Below, piece after piece: positions 10,589 to 18,776 of a stretch of 64,000 bases of DNA (positions within the stretch are counted from its first letter, which is position 1; each line of letters opens with the position of its first letter). The translations under genes and the position numbers were made by a program. Origin of the DNA: Prado023 sp963788325 (GTDB lineage: Bacteria > Actinomycetota > Actinomycetes > S36-B12 > CAIYMF01); NCBI GenBank assembly GCA_963788325.1, contig CAWBGJ010000008.1, positions 124,001 to 188,000 of the forward strand, given 5' to 3'. Below the pieces are notes generated by a model. That model had not been told where the DNA came from, made no database searches, and saw nothing but the letters and a program-made list of their open reading frames with translations.

Positions 10589-10915
10589 CTAGGCCCCGAA
10601 GCCGAGGAAGACGAGGAGTCGCCGCTCGAACTCGACCAAGGTCGTTGCTTCGAGCCGTCCGAGCACGGTGCGGGCGTTGCTCCTGCGCACGGTGGTGATC
10701 TTGTCGACCATCAGGTAGCTGTCTTGGCCAAGGCCGTTCGCCTCGTTGGCGACCACCGGCACCCGTAGCAGGGGTGCGTCGACCTCGGTGGTAGTGAAGG
10801 GGCAGACGGTCACCGAGTCGGACGCATCGAACCGGTCGTCCTGGACGACAAGGGCGGGCCGGGGTTTGCTCGCGTAGACGCCACCGGCGACGGTGACGAT
10901 GTCCCCGCGCCTCAT
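10589..10915 (-). CDS. mazF: MazF/PemK-family endoribonuclease toxin
   Basis: 108-residue toxin with the PemK/MazF fold: MRRGDIVTVAGG at the N-terminus, then KPRPALVVQDD, the conserved strand SVTVCPFTT, and SYLMVDKITTVRRS near residues 70-80. The family cleaves mRNA at short sequences. Its ATG overlaps the stop of the upstream antitoxin gene by four bases, giving the standard antitoxin-first order. Length and motifs are normal and nothing is missing, so the module is probably functional. Confidence 0.9.
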   Translation of the reverse strand: MRRGDIVTVAGGVYASKPRPALVVQDDRFDASDSVTVCPFTTTEVDAPLLRVPVVANEANGLGQDSYLMVDKITTVRRSNARTVLGRLEATTLVEFERRLLVFLGFGA

Positions 10916-11115
10916 TCGTCCCAGTCGACCGAGACAGCCTCAACGAAGTCCATGTCGTCGCTGTCGCGATCGGTGGCAGCAACGAGCGCGGACTGGCGAT
11001 GCGCCTCGGTGGCGAACTCCGGAGTGCGCACGTCGGGCACCCAGATCTGGACCGGTCGAAGGCCCTGGGCCCGCATCCTGGTCCGGTATGCGCTCACGCG
11101 CTCTCGCACGGCCAT
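10912..11115 (-). CDS. mazE: MazE-family (DUF3018-type) antitoxin
   Basis: 67-residue antitoxin. The N-terminal MAVRERVSAYRTRMRAQGLR followed by PVQIWVPD is characteristic of the DUF3018 MazE-like antitoxins, with an acidic C-terminal tail (DSDDMDFVEAVSVDWDE) that would occupy the toxin. The N-terminus is expected to bind DNA and autoregulate. The ATG at 11115 lies six bases from a -10-like hexamer, so the mRNA is probably leaderless and no ribosome site is expected. Coupled to the toxin by a four-base overlap. Confidence 0.85.
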   Translation of the reverse strand: MAVRERVSAYRTRMRAQGLRPVQIWVPDVRTPEFATEAHRQSALVAATDRDSDDMDFVEAVSVDWDE

Positions 11116-11121
11116 ACGGGG

Positions 11122-11150
11122 ATGTTACATGTAACGCGGTGATCCGTCCA
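11122..11150 (-). promoter_or_regulatory. Leaderless mazE promoter with overlapping palindromic operator
   Basis: Read on the minus strand: -35-like TGGACG (11145-11150), a 17-base spacer, -10-like TAACAT (11122-11127), then six bases and the mazE ATG at 11115. A perfect 12-base palindrome GTTACATGTAAC (11124-11135) covers most of the -10 box, which suits repression by the MazE-MazF complex. The match to promoter consensus is seen; activity is inferred. Confidence 0.6.
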
Positions 11151-11246
11151 GCGCGCGCGTAGACCACCGCCGGGTTGCCCAACGCGGACGACAGGCGGCG
11201 GCACGGGCAACCCTGGTGGGCGAGCTGACCGACACGTGTGGTGCTC

Positions 11247-12755
11247 TCATGCAGGCTTGGCGACTCCGAAGAGGATCGCGCGGGCCAGTAGTGCGAGCAG
11301 GGCGGGGTCGAGCTCTTTGAATCCTCCGGCCATTGACTCCAGCGGGCCGAGCGTGGCCCGCGCGCCGCGGTGGGCTTGTGTCGGGCTGATCGGCGCGTTG
11401 CCGTCTGTGCGCCAGCCGCGGTCGGTCAGGATCTGTGCCACCGCCATGTCGAGGGTGTTACGCGTTGCCCCGGCGGCCAAGCCGAGCAACTCGACCCATC
11501 CGGCGTCGGCCTGGAACCCCTTGCCCACCGGGAGTCGCCCGAGCACCGTGGCGACCAGTCGGCGGGGGTCGTCGGCGGCGGCGCGCGCGCGAGCGGTCGG
11601 GGCCAGCGTTCCCTTGGCCTTGCGCAGCAGGCCCACGTCCTGCGCGGCCTCGCGCAGAGCGGCGACCGGCGGAGTGAGGTCCTCGCGGTTGGCCTTGCCG
11701 ATCCACCAGTCCGACACCCCAGCGTCCTGGGCGATCTGCTCGACCACCACCGGCGGCAGGTAACCAGCCGCCGTCAACTTCTTCCCAGTCCCGACGGCCT
11801 GTAACACCGCGAGCCACGGCCGCGCTGCCCGACGCACCTCGTCATCGTCCAGTTCCACTGCCACACGGGAACCCAGGGTTGCCAGCCAGGAGTCCACCTG
11901 CACCCACCCCTCGCCACGCAGGTCCTTGACCAGGTCCGCCAGCGGCTCGGGCAGGCCATGCCAGGGCAGGTGCTCGCCGGCGGCCCACACCCGCATCGCC
12001 GCGGTCGCCTCAGCGGCGTCGAACGCGTCCGGGTCATACCCATCGGGTAGCCATCCGTGGGCGTGCTCGGCGTCCTCGAACGGTTCCGGGACGTCATCGG
12101 CGGGGGCGCCGGCACGAAGCCACTCAGCGACCTCGTGGTGCCCGCCGATCCCGCCGACATCCTCCGGTGGGCAGGCCCTCGCCCCGGCCAGACACCTCGG
12201 CTCGCGGTCGTCCGGAGTCAGCGGGGCCACCGACTCCAAAGTGACCCGATGCTCCCACCCATCACCGAAGTCATACAGGTAGGTCAGCCGATCTCCCGGG
12301 GCACGAAGAACCTGATCCAGGCGGACACCCTCCTCCCGAGTGCCCTCGTCTCCCTCGTCCTCGTCGAACTCCGTGACGAAGTACGGCTGGTCGTAGCCCA
12401 CTTCACTGCCTGGCTGGAAACGGTGCAGATGGGAATCCGTCCAGCCCATCGCCGCCTGGAACGACGTGTGCACCGCGTCGAGCGTCAGATCACCCGGCAG
12501 CAACAGGCGCCGCCAGGTCCGCGGCTTCGTGCCCCGCAATTCGATGGTCAGCGTGAGCAGGCTCGGCTCATCAGCAGGCCGCGGAAGGGCGATCTCACGG
12601 TTGCCCGGATCAAGCTCACCCATAGGCCCGACGCCGCCCGTGGACGCGCCACTGGCGATCTCCTGGGCCAACGCCATCAGCTCGCCCCGGCTCAAGCTCT
12701 CGACCCACGCCTTGAGGGCAGCAGGATCCGCGGGCACAGGCGACAACTCGGTCAC
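11247..12755 (-). CDS. Plasmid pRiA4b ORF-3-like family protein
   Basis: About 502 residues, soluble. I place the start at GTG 12755 (TELSPVPADPAALKAWVESL); the frame stays open further upstream but is low-complexity there. Roughly residues 55-250 form the pRiA4b ORF-3-like domain, with RTWRRLLLPGDLTLDAVH, HLHRFQPG, DRLTYLYDFGDGWEHRVTLE and a Cys-containing stretch CLAGARACPPEDVGG. The C-terminal half is a helical region without a recognised domain. The domain is common on plasmids and next to mobile elements, but its function is not known. No transposase is adjacent here. Confidence 0.75.
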   Translation of the reverse strand: MTELSPVPADPAALKAWVESLSRGELMALAQEIASGASTGGVGPMGELDPGNREIALPRPADEPSLLTLTIELRGTKPRTWRRLLLPGDLTLDAVHTSFQAAMGWTDSHLHRFQPGSEVGYDQPYFVTEFDEDEGDEGTREEGVRLDQVLRAPGDRLTYLYDFGDGWEHRVTLESVAPLTPDDREPRCLAGARACPPEDVGGIGGHHEVAEWLRAGAPADDVPEPFEDAEHAHGWLPDGYDPDAFDAAEATAAMRVWAAGEHLPWHGLPEPLADLVKDLRGEGWVQVDSWLATLGSRVAVELDDDEVRRAARPWLAVLQAVGTGKKLTAAGYLPPVVVEQIAQDAGVSDWWIGKANREDLTPPVAALREAAQDVGLLRKAKGTLAPTARARAAADDPRRLVATVLGRLPVGKGFQADAGWVELLGLAAGATRNTLDMAVAQILTDRGWRTDGNAPISPTQAHRGARATLGPLESMAGGFKELDPALLALLARAILFGVAKPA

Positions 12756-12867
12756 CGCCCCAGTGAACCAGCCCAACCCATCCCCACCAAGCCGGCCCCC
12801 TCGCCTCGGCACAACCCCGCTGCCCTCAGCGGCCGCCCTGCAGGCTGGTGGGGTCACTTGCACTGGA

Positions 12868-13287
12868 TCACGGCAGGGCCGGCTCCGGATGGTCGGTCGT
12901 GAACTGACGAGCGACCTCTTCCCCGACCAAGCCCTGCTCCGCCAGCCAGCCGACGGCGCGGGCTCTTGCCCGGGCGTCACGAAAGGACTGCCAGACCGAG
13001 ATCAGCTCCGGGTGGCGTTGATACAGCTCGTTGCGGAACCGCCGGAACGCCCCCTTGCCGTCCAGCGCGCGGCTCAGACTGCACCCGGCGGCACGGTCGC
13101 TGATGCCATCGGCGAAGTCGACCATGTCCTGGTACCACACATAGGACGGACAGGGTCGATCACGATCACGTCCAACTCATCGAGGTCGACCGGGTTCTCA
13201 TCATCGATCCCCGTGTCGCTGGTCCAGAAGACCACCTCGCAGGCGACGTTGGGACATCGATCTGGTGCTGAAGTCAGCGATGCTCAT
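12868..13287 (-). pseudogene. UPF0158-family protein, frameshifted
   Basis: The downstream 90 codons read WYQDMVDFADGIS, then LDGKGAFRRFRNEL and ARARAVGWL, the conserved C-terminal core of the UPF0158 family. Upstream, in another frame, ACEVVFWTSDTG and NPVDLDELDVIVIDP continue the same protein. The junction near 13142 lacks one base relative to an uninterrupted reading. A further break near 13250 separates this from an ATG at 13287 (MSIADFSTRS). Joined, it gives about 140 residues, close to family length. Function of the family is unknown. It may be a decayed gene or a sequencing error. Confidence 0.6.
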
Positions 13288-13407
13288 TAGGCGCCCTCTG
13301 CGTGGTCTGTGTCGGAAACTCCGAGGCGGGAAGCGACCAGCTAGCGGCCCGCCTCGGGAGGCAGAGGGCCGCTAGCTGGTCGTAGTAGGCGTCGGTTGGC
13401 AGGGGCG

Positions 13408-14133
13408 TCAGCGGCGACGCAGGGCGTGTCCGAGCCAGGTGAACCAGAGGATGAGTCCAAGCCCGAAGATGTCTGTCGCGGCTTCGGAGGCGACCGGGAT
13501 GACCGTGGCCATGCCGACGGCGGCCAGACCCAGCGCGAGCCCGCCGAGCCCCGCCGGGAGCGCCCTGCTGCGGAGGGCAGCGAATCCGACAACACCGAGC
13601 CAGAGGGCGCCGACGACCTCGATGCCGCCACCGAGGGCGTCTTGGACCACGCTGATCGAGACCCACGTGTTCAGGGCCAGGTCCGGGTTCTGCGCGTGCA
13701 GCTCGACGGCGGCATGTTGCCCGACGAGTGCGATGCTCCCGCTGGCGACAAGCATGCCCGACCAGATCAGTCCCAGCGCGGCAGAGGCTCTGGCCTGCGC
13801 CGGGACCGGGGCGAGTCGCTCGCCGACTCCGAGGGCAACCAGGGCCATGGCGGCTCCGCCCAGGAGGTAGAGCACGAAGTACCAGCCGGACAACTCGGCT
13901 TGGTGTTCCATCAGGAAGCTGAGCGAACCCGACGGGTCGTCCAGGGGGGAGGAGAAGCCCCTGGGGACCAGGTAGGCGACCATGGCGAGAAAACCGACGA
14001 CGTAGGTGCCCGCGACGACTTGGGCGGCGATGCCGCCAGCGCGGACGAGGACGGGCGACGAGGGAGCGGAAGCCGGTGATGAGGCGGCCGTGGTGGATGC
14101 CGAAGGTGTGGTGGTGTCTGTGTGTGGTGTCAT
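13408..14133 (-). CDS. DUF4386-like integral membrane protein
   Basis: 241-residue protein with a Thr/Ser/Ala-rich cytoplasmic tail (residues 1-28) and about six hydrophobic segments, including AAQVVAGTYVVGFLAMVAYL, YFVLYLLGGAAMALVAL and GLGLILWFTWLGHAL. The layout resembles DUF4386 membrane proteins of unknown function. It is divergent from the histidine kinase gene 120 bases away, so the two-component system may control it; this is suggested by position only. No catalytic motif seen. Confidence 0.65.
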   Translation of the reverse strand: MTPHTDTTTPSASTTAASSPASAPSSPVLVRAGGIAAQVVAGTYVVGFLAMVAYLVPRGFSSPLDDPSGSLSFLMEHQAELSGWYFVLYLLGGAAMALVALGVGERLAPVPAQARASAALGLIWSGMLVASGSIALVGQHAAVELHAQNPDLALNTWVSISVVQDALGGGIEVVGALWLGVVGFAALRSRALPAGLGGLALGLAAVGMATVIPVASEAATDIFGLGLILWFTWLGHALRRR

Positions 14134-14253
14134 GCCTCCACCTTCTTCGAACTGACTGTCCGCTACATCGGAGCAGGGGCCATCTTCGTCTCATCCCGCA
14201 GGCTGACCCGGATCGGCCTAAAGTTCCATCCGGCCGGCGGCCCGTTCTAGTCT

Positions 14254-15435
14254 GTGGTGATGGTCGGAGGTCCGCTGCGTGCGCTCTGGAACGAGCCGCG
14301 AGCCGTCGCGCCTGCGGGAACCCCGTGGTGGGATCGGGCTGTGGTCGCCGGACTCGTCCCGCTGACGGCGCTCGAGGCCGGGCTTCGCTCCGACATGGTC
14401 TGGCCTGTCTGGCATGCCGCGTGGGCGCTTGTCTGCGTCGCCACCCTGCTGTGGCGGACCCACCGACCGCTTGAGATGCTCATCCTCGCCTACGGAGCTC
14501 AGACAGTGGCCGGGGTTGTCCCAGATCTGGCGGGGGAGCCGAACGCCGTCCTGAACACCACTGCCGTAGTGCTGCTGCTGGCGTACTCGTTGGGTCGCTG
14601 GGCCAGCGGACGGGGTGTGGTCGCGGGCAGCTGCTTCCTGTTGGTGGTGCACCTGGCTCGAGAACCGCTCTACGACTCCAGCGGCGCCTCGATGCTCCTC
14701 GGGGTGGGGGCGCTGATGCTGCCGGTGGCACTCGGCGCGCTGATGCGCTTCTGGGCTCTGTCTCAGGTGCGGACGCGCGAGGAGATCAGGGTCCGCGAGC
14801 GCGAGCAGTTGGCCCGCGATCTCCACGACACCGTCGCCCATCACGTGTCCGGCATCCTGATTCACGCCCGGGCGGCCAAGGTACGCGCCCGGACCGACCC
14901 CCGCGCCGCCGCCGAGGCCATCGACGAGCTGGAGGACGCGGCCGCCCGGACACTGAACGACATGCGCGCGATGGTGGCGGTGCTACGCCACGACGAGGCG
15001 GGGGGCCACGGGCGTGCACCGACGTACAGCGTCGGCGACATCCCGCTGCTGGGCCGCGAGGAACACGCGGGCCCGCGCGTGGTCATCGAGACCTCTGGCG
15101 ACGTCGAGCGGCTGCCGGCGCCTTTGGGAGCGGCGCTGTTCCGAGCGGCGCAGGAGGCCCTAACGAACGCCCGCCGGCACGCGGTGGACCCCACCTTGGT
15201 TGCAGTCAAAGTCAGCCGGGACGAGTCGACAGTGCGGCTGCGGGTCCACGACGACGGGGGGCCAGCCCTCCCAGGCCGCGAGCGCCGGGCCAGCCCCTCC
15301 TACGGGCTGGCCGGCATGCGCGAGCGATTCTCGCTCTTGGGCGGCGATGTCCACGCTGGACCGGATCCCATGGGTGGCTGGACCGTCGAGGCCACGATCC
15401 CGGCCCCCGCGGAGGCCGAGAGGACGAGAACATGA
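14254..15435 (+). CDS. NarL-type sensor histidine kinase (HisKA_3)
   Basis: 393-residue membrane kinase. Residues 28-170 hold four to six hydrophobic segments forming a membrane sensor without a large external loop. The dimerisation/phosphoacceptor domain contains EREQLARDLHDTVAHHVSG with His191. The HATPase domain contains AAQEALTNARRHA, the G1-like VHDDGGPAL and YGLAGMRERFSLLGG. This class transfers phosphate to LuxR-type regulators, and one lies directly downstream with an ATGA overlap. Start codons GTG 14254, GTG 14257 and ATG 14260 are in series; the exact one is unclear. The signal is unknown. Confidence 0.9.
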   Translation: MVMVGGPLRALWNEPRAVAPAGTPWWDRAVVAGLVPLTALEAGLRSDMVWPVWHAAWALVCVATLLWRTHRPLEMLILAYGAQTVAGVVPDLAGEPNAVLNTTAVVLLLAYSLGRWASGRGVVAGSCFLLVVHLAREPLYDSSGASMLLGVGALMLPVALGALMRFWALSQVRTREEIRVREREQLARDLHDTVAHHVSGILIHARAAKVRARTDPRAAAEAIDELEDAAARTLNDMRAMVAVLRHDEAGGHGRAPTYSVGDIPLLGREEHAGPRVVIETSGDVERLPAPLGAALFRAAQEALTNARRHAVDPTLVAVKVSRDESTVRLRVHDDGGPALPGRERRASPSYGLAGMRERFSLLGGDVHAGPDPMGGWTVEATIPAPAEAERTRT

Positions 15436-16103
15436 CGGCGCCGGTGCGAGTGCTGATCGCAGACGACCAGGACATGGTCCGGATAGGACTCGCCACCATC
15501 CTGGACGCCGACCCTTCGATCGACGTGGTCGGCCAAGCACGCGACGGGCTTGAGGCCGTGGACAAGGTCCGTTCGCTACGTCCGGACGTCTGCCTGTTCG
15601 ATATCCGGATGCCCAACCTCGACGGCATCGAGGCCACTCGCCGGGTCGCTGGGCCTGAGGTCGAGGACCCGGTCCCCGTCATTGTCATCACGACCTTCGA
15701 CCAGGACGAGTACGTCTACGACGCACTCCGGGCCGGGGCCCGCGGCTTCCTGCTCAAGGACGCCGACCCCGACCTGCTCGCCCGCGCAGTCCGTTCCGCA
15801 GCCCAGGGCGATGCCCTCATCGCCCCAGCCGTGACTGCGCGACTCCTCGCAACCTTCGCCTCGTCCCCCACCGGAGCGGCGGCCGAACCGATCGACACAT
15901 TGACCCCTCGGGAAGAGGCCGTCCTCGATCTGGTCGTCGCCGGCCGCACCAACACCGAGATCGCCGAAGAGCTCTACCTCGCCCTCAGCACCATCAAGAC
16001 CCACATCAGCGCACTCATGACCAAGCTCGCAGCACGCAACCGAGTCGAACTCGTGATCTGGGCCTACGAGAGCGGTCGCGTCGGCGATGGACGCAACCGT
16101 TGA
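15432..16103 (+). CDS. NarL/LuxR-family response regulator
   Basis: 223-residue regulator. The receiver domain has the acidic pair DD at 11-12, phosphoacceptor Asp57 (CLFDIRMPN), conserved Thr in ITTFD and Lys in LLKDA. The C-terminal LuxR-type helix-turn-helix contains LTPREEAVLDLVVAGRTNTE and STIKTHISALMTKL. It begins inside the last codon of its kinase gene (four-base overlap), so the two are a dedicated pair. Likely targets include the divergent membrane protein gene and its own operon, but no repeat was recognised in the 120-base intergenic region. Confidence 0.92.
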   Translation: MTAPVRVLIADDQDMVRIGLATILDADPSIDVVGQARDGLEAVDKVRSLRPDVCLFDIRMPNLDGIEATRRVAGPEVEDPVPVIVITTFDQDEYVYDALRAGARGFLLKDADPDLLARAVRSAAQGDALIAPAVTARLLATFASSPTGAAAEPIDTLTPREEAVLDLVVAGRTNTEIAEELYLALSTIKTHISALMTKLAARNRVELVIWAYESGRVGDGRNR

Positions 16104-16469
16104 CGCACGGCCAGAACGGGGCCATCGCGCCGTCCCGACACACCCACCAACGCCGCAGGCGACGTGGCCTCCACGGCCAGCCGCACACTCGACCCATCAC
16201 GGATGCTGCCCAGATGGACCCGGCGAGCCTCCGGACGACTGCCCCCTGGACCCGCCGCCTCTGTCAGGCATGCCCAAGATGTCCGTAGCTTCAGGTCCCG
16301 TCATCGTGGTCCCTGATGCCGGCCCCAGGTGCGCGATGGGCGACGGTGCGGGGCACGCTGGCGGCGGCGCGCAGCAGTCGCCGCTGGTGGACCTGACGTG
16401 AGTTGTGTGCTGCTTCCGGGGAAGGGAGGGGCTGTGGGCTCGGTCGGGGGAGTGCCGTGAGTCGGGCCG
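16104..16469. other. Intergenic region after the response regulator
   Basis: About 365 bases without a supported gene. Short open frames occur on both strands but lack family resemblance or ribosome sites. No hairpin with a U-tract was recognised. Confidence 0.4.
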
Positions 16470-16859
16470 CTACGCGAATCCGAGGAGCTGCTTGACGGCC
16501 GTGACCAATGCAAGTGCCCCCATCACGAGCGCGACGTTGATGACGGCGCGCGCGATCCACGCCTGAAACCCGTACCGGATACCGAACCTCTTGCCGAGAG
16601 CCACCATCAGGCCCAGGACCGCGAACCAAGGCATGAACAGAGCCGTCGGCGAGCCTGTGACGGCGAAGATGGCGGCGTCGTGGATCGCACCGCTGACGAT
16701 GAACGTGGCAACCACGGCCGCAGCGGCCTTCGCCGCCGTATCACGGCAGGGCTGCCAAGACCACGCTCGTCGCGCTGCGTCCGCAGGCGGCGATGCGCCG
16801 TCGTACCCGCTGCCGGTCAGCGCCTTGGGCGCGCCGCGTAGCCATTGGCGAGGCCTCAT
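16470..16859 (-). CDS. Small membrane protein, possible O-acyltransferase-like fragment
   Basis: 129 residues with three hydrophobic segments: VVATFIVSGAIHDAAIFAV, LFMPWFAVLGLMVAL and ARAVINVALVMGALALV. The stretch FIVSGAIHD recalls the His-containing motif of membrane-bound O-acyltransferases and wax-synthase-like proteins (F-x-x-SG-x-x-H), but the protein is far shorter than that family, so it would be a C-terminal remnant. The first 45 residues are Arg/Ala-rich and may not be real. The start overlaps the stop of the regulator gene by four bases. I am unsure of function and even of the start. Confidence 0.4.
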   Translation of the reverse strand: MRPRQWLRGAPKALTGSGYDGASPPADAARRAWSWQPCRDTAAKAAAAVVATFIVSGAIHDAAIFAVTGSPTALFMPWFAVLGLMVALGKRFGIRYGFQAWIARAVINVALVMGALALVTAVKQLLGFA

Positions 16860-17380
16860 GGCCCGGGCGCTGGGGTCAGGACCGTGCTGAACAGGTACCG
16901 GCGCGTCCCGGGGCGGGCGGCTATCCAGGGCTCTACCGCCTGACGTAGGCGGTCGGTGAAGTCGGCGATGTCGTCCTCACCGAGGTGGAGGGCGGCGGTC
17001 CGGAAGCCTAGTGCGTCACTCGTCAGGTCCACGTCCGGGTCAGCGAGGTAGGCGTCGAATCCGGCGAGCAGGCTGGCGGTGAAGACCGCGAACGAGGTCC
17101 GCAGCTGCTCTTGGGTCATGCCGGCGAGGTCGTCGCGGCCGGCACTCGCGTTCGCAGGGTCGAGTCCGTACGTCCGTTCGACTGCGCCGCGGATGGGCCG
17201 TTGGCCGACCACGGCCAGCACGCCGGCCTCGACGAGCACAGCGATGTGGCGGTAGAGCGTGGCCGGGGGGATGTCGGGCAGCTCGGCGGCCAGGTCCGCT
17301 GTGGTCAGTTCGCGGTCTCCGAGGAGGCACTGGACGACGCGGAGTCGCACCGGGTGCAGAAGGACATCGGCACTGGTCAT
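16856..17380 (-). CDS. ArsR-like winged-helix transcriptional regulator
   Basis: 174-residue regulator. The N-terminal winged helix-turn-helix has VLLHPVRLRVVQCLLGDRE, then TTADLAAELPDIPPATLYRHIAVL, and the wing GVLAVVGQRPIRGAVERTYGL. The remaining 100 residues are helical and probably sense a ligand or dimerise; no metal-binding Cys cluster is present. It is divergent from the hydrolase fusion gene. The 73-base gap holds direct and inverted repeats over the hydrolase promoter, so it most likely represses that gene and itself. Confidence 0.82.
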   Translation of the reverse strand: MTSADVLLHPVRLRVVQCLLGDRELTTADLAAELPDIPPATLYRHIAVLVEAGVLAVVGQRPIRGAVERTYGLDPANASAGRDDLAGMTQEQLRTSFAVFTASLLAGFDAYLADPDVDLTSDALGFRTAALHLGEDDIADFTDRLRQAVEPWIAARPGTRRYLFSTVLTPAPGP

Positions 17381-17390
17381 GGATCCACGA

Positions 17391-17447
17391 TATCAAACTT
17401 GACATCATTCCAAAACTTGATAACGTTGAGTCAACGAACCACAGGAG
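17391..17447 (+). promoter_or_regulatory. Hydrolase promoter with repeat operators and ribosome site
   Basis: TTGACA (17399-17404), a 16-base spacer and TAACGT (17421-17426) form a good promoter for the hydrolase. The octamer AAACTTGA occurs twice with an 18-base period (17395 and 17413). TATCAA (17391-17396) and TTGATA (17417-17422) form an inverted repeat around the -35 box. A strong AGGAGG (17442-17447) lies six bases before the GTG at 17454. Together these look like a regulator-binding region for the divergent HTH protein. Confidence 0.6.
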
Positions 17448-17453
17448 GAACAA

Positions 17454-18743
17454 GTGAGCACCATCCGACTCGACCCAACGACCGTGACCGTCGAACTGAC
17501 GATGTGGGAGCACATCGTCGCCCTGCGCGGTGATGTGATGGTCCCCCGGGGAGACATCACCTCGGTGGAGTTCGTCCCCGATGCCCTGGCCGCAGCCCGG
17601 GGCCTGCGCGCTCCCAGGCGGGGCGCACCCGGCATCCGCAAGGTGGGGACACGGCGGATGCGCGGATCCCGCACCCTCGTCTCGGCGCGCAGGGACCAGC
17701 CGGCCGTCGACATCAGGCTGCAGCCGTCCTCTGCCTGGGACGCACTCCTGGTGGGCTGTGACGACGCCCCAGCGATCGTGGCGCAACTCACCGGCGACAC
17801 AGCCGCGGCGGGTGCGGACGAGGAGGTCCACTTCACCGTGGCCCGAGGCGGCGCCCTGAGCGGCTCGCTGCGCATGCCCTCGGAACCCGGCGATCGCCCG
17901 CTGCCCGCTGCCCTGCTCATCGCAGGGTCCGGGCCCGTCGACCGGGACGGCAACGCGAAGAGGGCTCGCCTCGGCATCCAGGCAGCGCTGGCTGGTGCGC
18001 TGGCGCGCACCGGCGTCGCGTCCCTGCGTTTCGACCGGCGGGGGATCAGCGACGGGACCGACTGGCGGCAGGCGACTTTCGGGGACAACACCAGCGACGC
18101 GGCCGCGGCCCTCGACGCCCTGGCCGGGGACCCTCGGATCGATGCCTCGCGCCTGGTCGTGATCGGCCACTCCGAGGGCGCGCTGCACGCTCTGCGCCTG
18201 GCTACCGGGCAGGCGAGCACGCCCCCCGCTGGCGTGGTCCTGCTCTCCGGGACCGCACGCCGGGGGGACAACGTGCTCCTCTGGCAGGCCGAGCAGATCG
18301 GCCCCAGTCTGCCGGCCCCGGTCCGCTGGCTGCTGCGGGTCATGCGCACCGACATCACGGCAAAGACCCGCGCCACACACGTGAAGATCCGCCGCACGAC
18401 CACACCCGTGGCACGGATCGGCGGCGCCCGGCTGAACACGGGCTGGTTCCGCGAGTTCCTCGACTACGACCCCCGCGTCGACCTCGAAGCCCTGACCGTG
18501 CCCACGCTGGCCCTCACCGGTGGCAAGGACGTGCAGGCCCCACCCGAGGACCTCGACGTCATCGCCGAACTCGCGCCGGGCCCCGTGGACATCCACCGCC
18601 CGGCCACGCTCACGCACCTGCTACGACACGACCCCGCCGCCCGGCCCTCCGTGCGCGACTACAAGCGCCAACTCCGCGAGCCTGTGGACCCTGACACGCT
18701 GCACGACATTGCCAACTGGGTCGGGACCACCCTGGCCGGCTGA
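17454..18743 (+). CDS. Alpha/beta hydrolase with N-terminal PH-like domain
   Basis: 429 residues in two parts. Residues 10-112 read as a small beta-rich domain (VELTMWEHIVALRGD, then ITSVEFVPDALAAARG, then PAVDIRLQPSSAWDALLVGCDDAP), resembling bacterial PH-like domains that occur alone in actinobacteria. Residues 125-429 are an alpha/beta hydrolase of the acyl-aminoacyl/YqiA-like esterase type: oxyanion-loop region GSGPVDRDGN (158-167), nucleophile elbow GHSEG with Ser240, later acidic GGKD, and a C-terminal LTHLL His. No signal peptide. The fusion is unusual. Substrate unknown; the divergent regulator suggests induction by a specific compound. Confidence 0.85.
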   Translation: MSTIRLDPTTVTVELTMWEHIVALRGDVMVPRGDITSVEFVPDALAAARGLRAPRRGAPGIRKVGTRRMRGSRTLVSARRDQPAVDIRLQPSSAWDALLVGCDDAPAIVAQLTGDTAAAGADEEVHFTVARGGALSGSLRMPSEPGDRPLPAALLIAGSGPVDRDGNAKRARLGIQAALAGALARTGVASLRFDRRGISDGTDWRQATFGDNTSDAAAALDALAGDPRIDASRLVVIGHSEGALHALRLATGQASTPPAGVVLLSGTARRGDNVLLWQAEQIGPSLPAPVRWLLRVMRTDITAKTRATHVKIRRTTTPVARIGGARLNTGWFREFLDYDPRVDLEALTVPTLALTGGKDVQAPPEDLDVIAELAPGPVDIHRPATLTHLLRHDPAARPSVRDYKRQLREPVDPDTLHDIANWVGTTLAG

Positions 18744-18776
18744 GTCGGCCGGCTGCCACCACCCGGGGGCGGTCGA

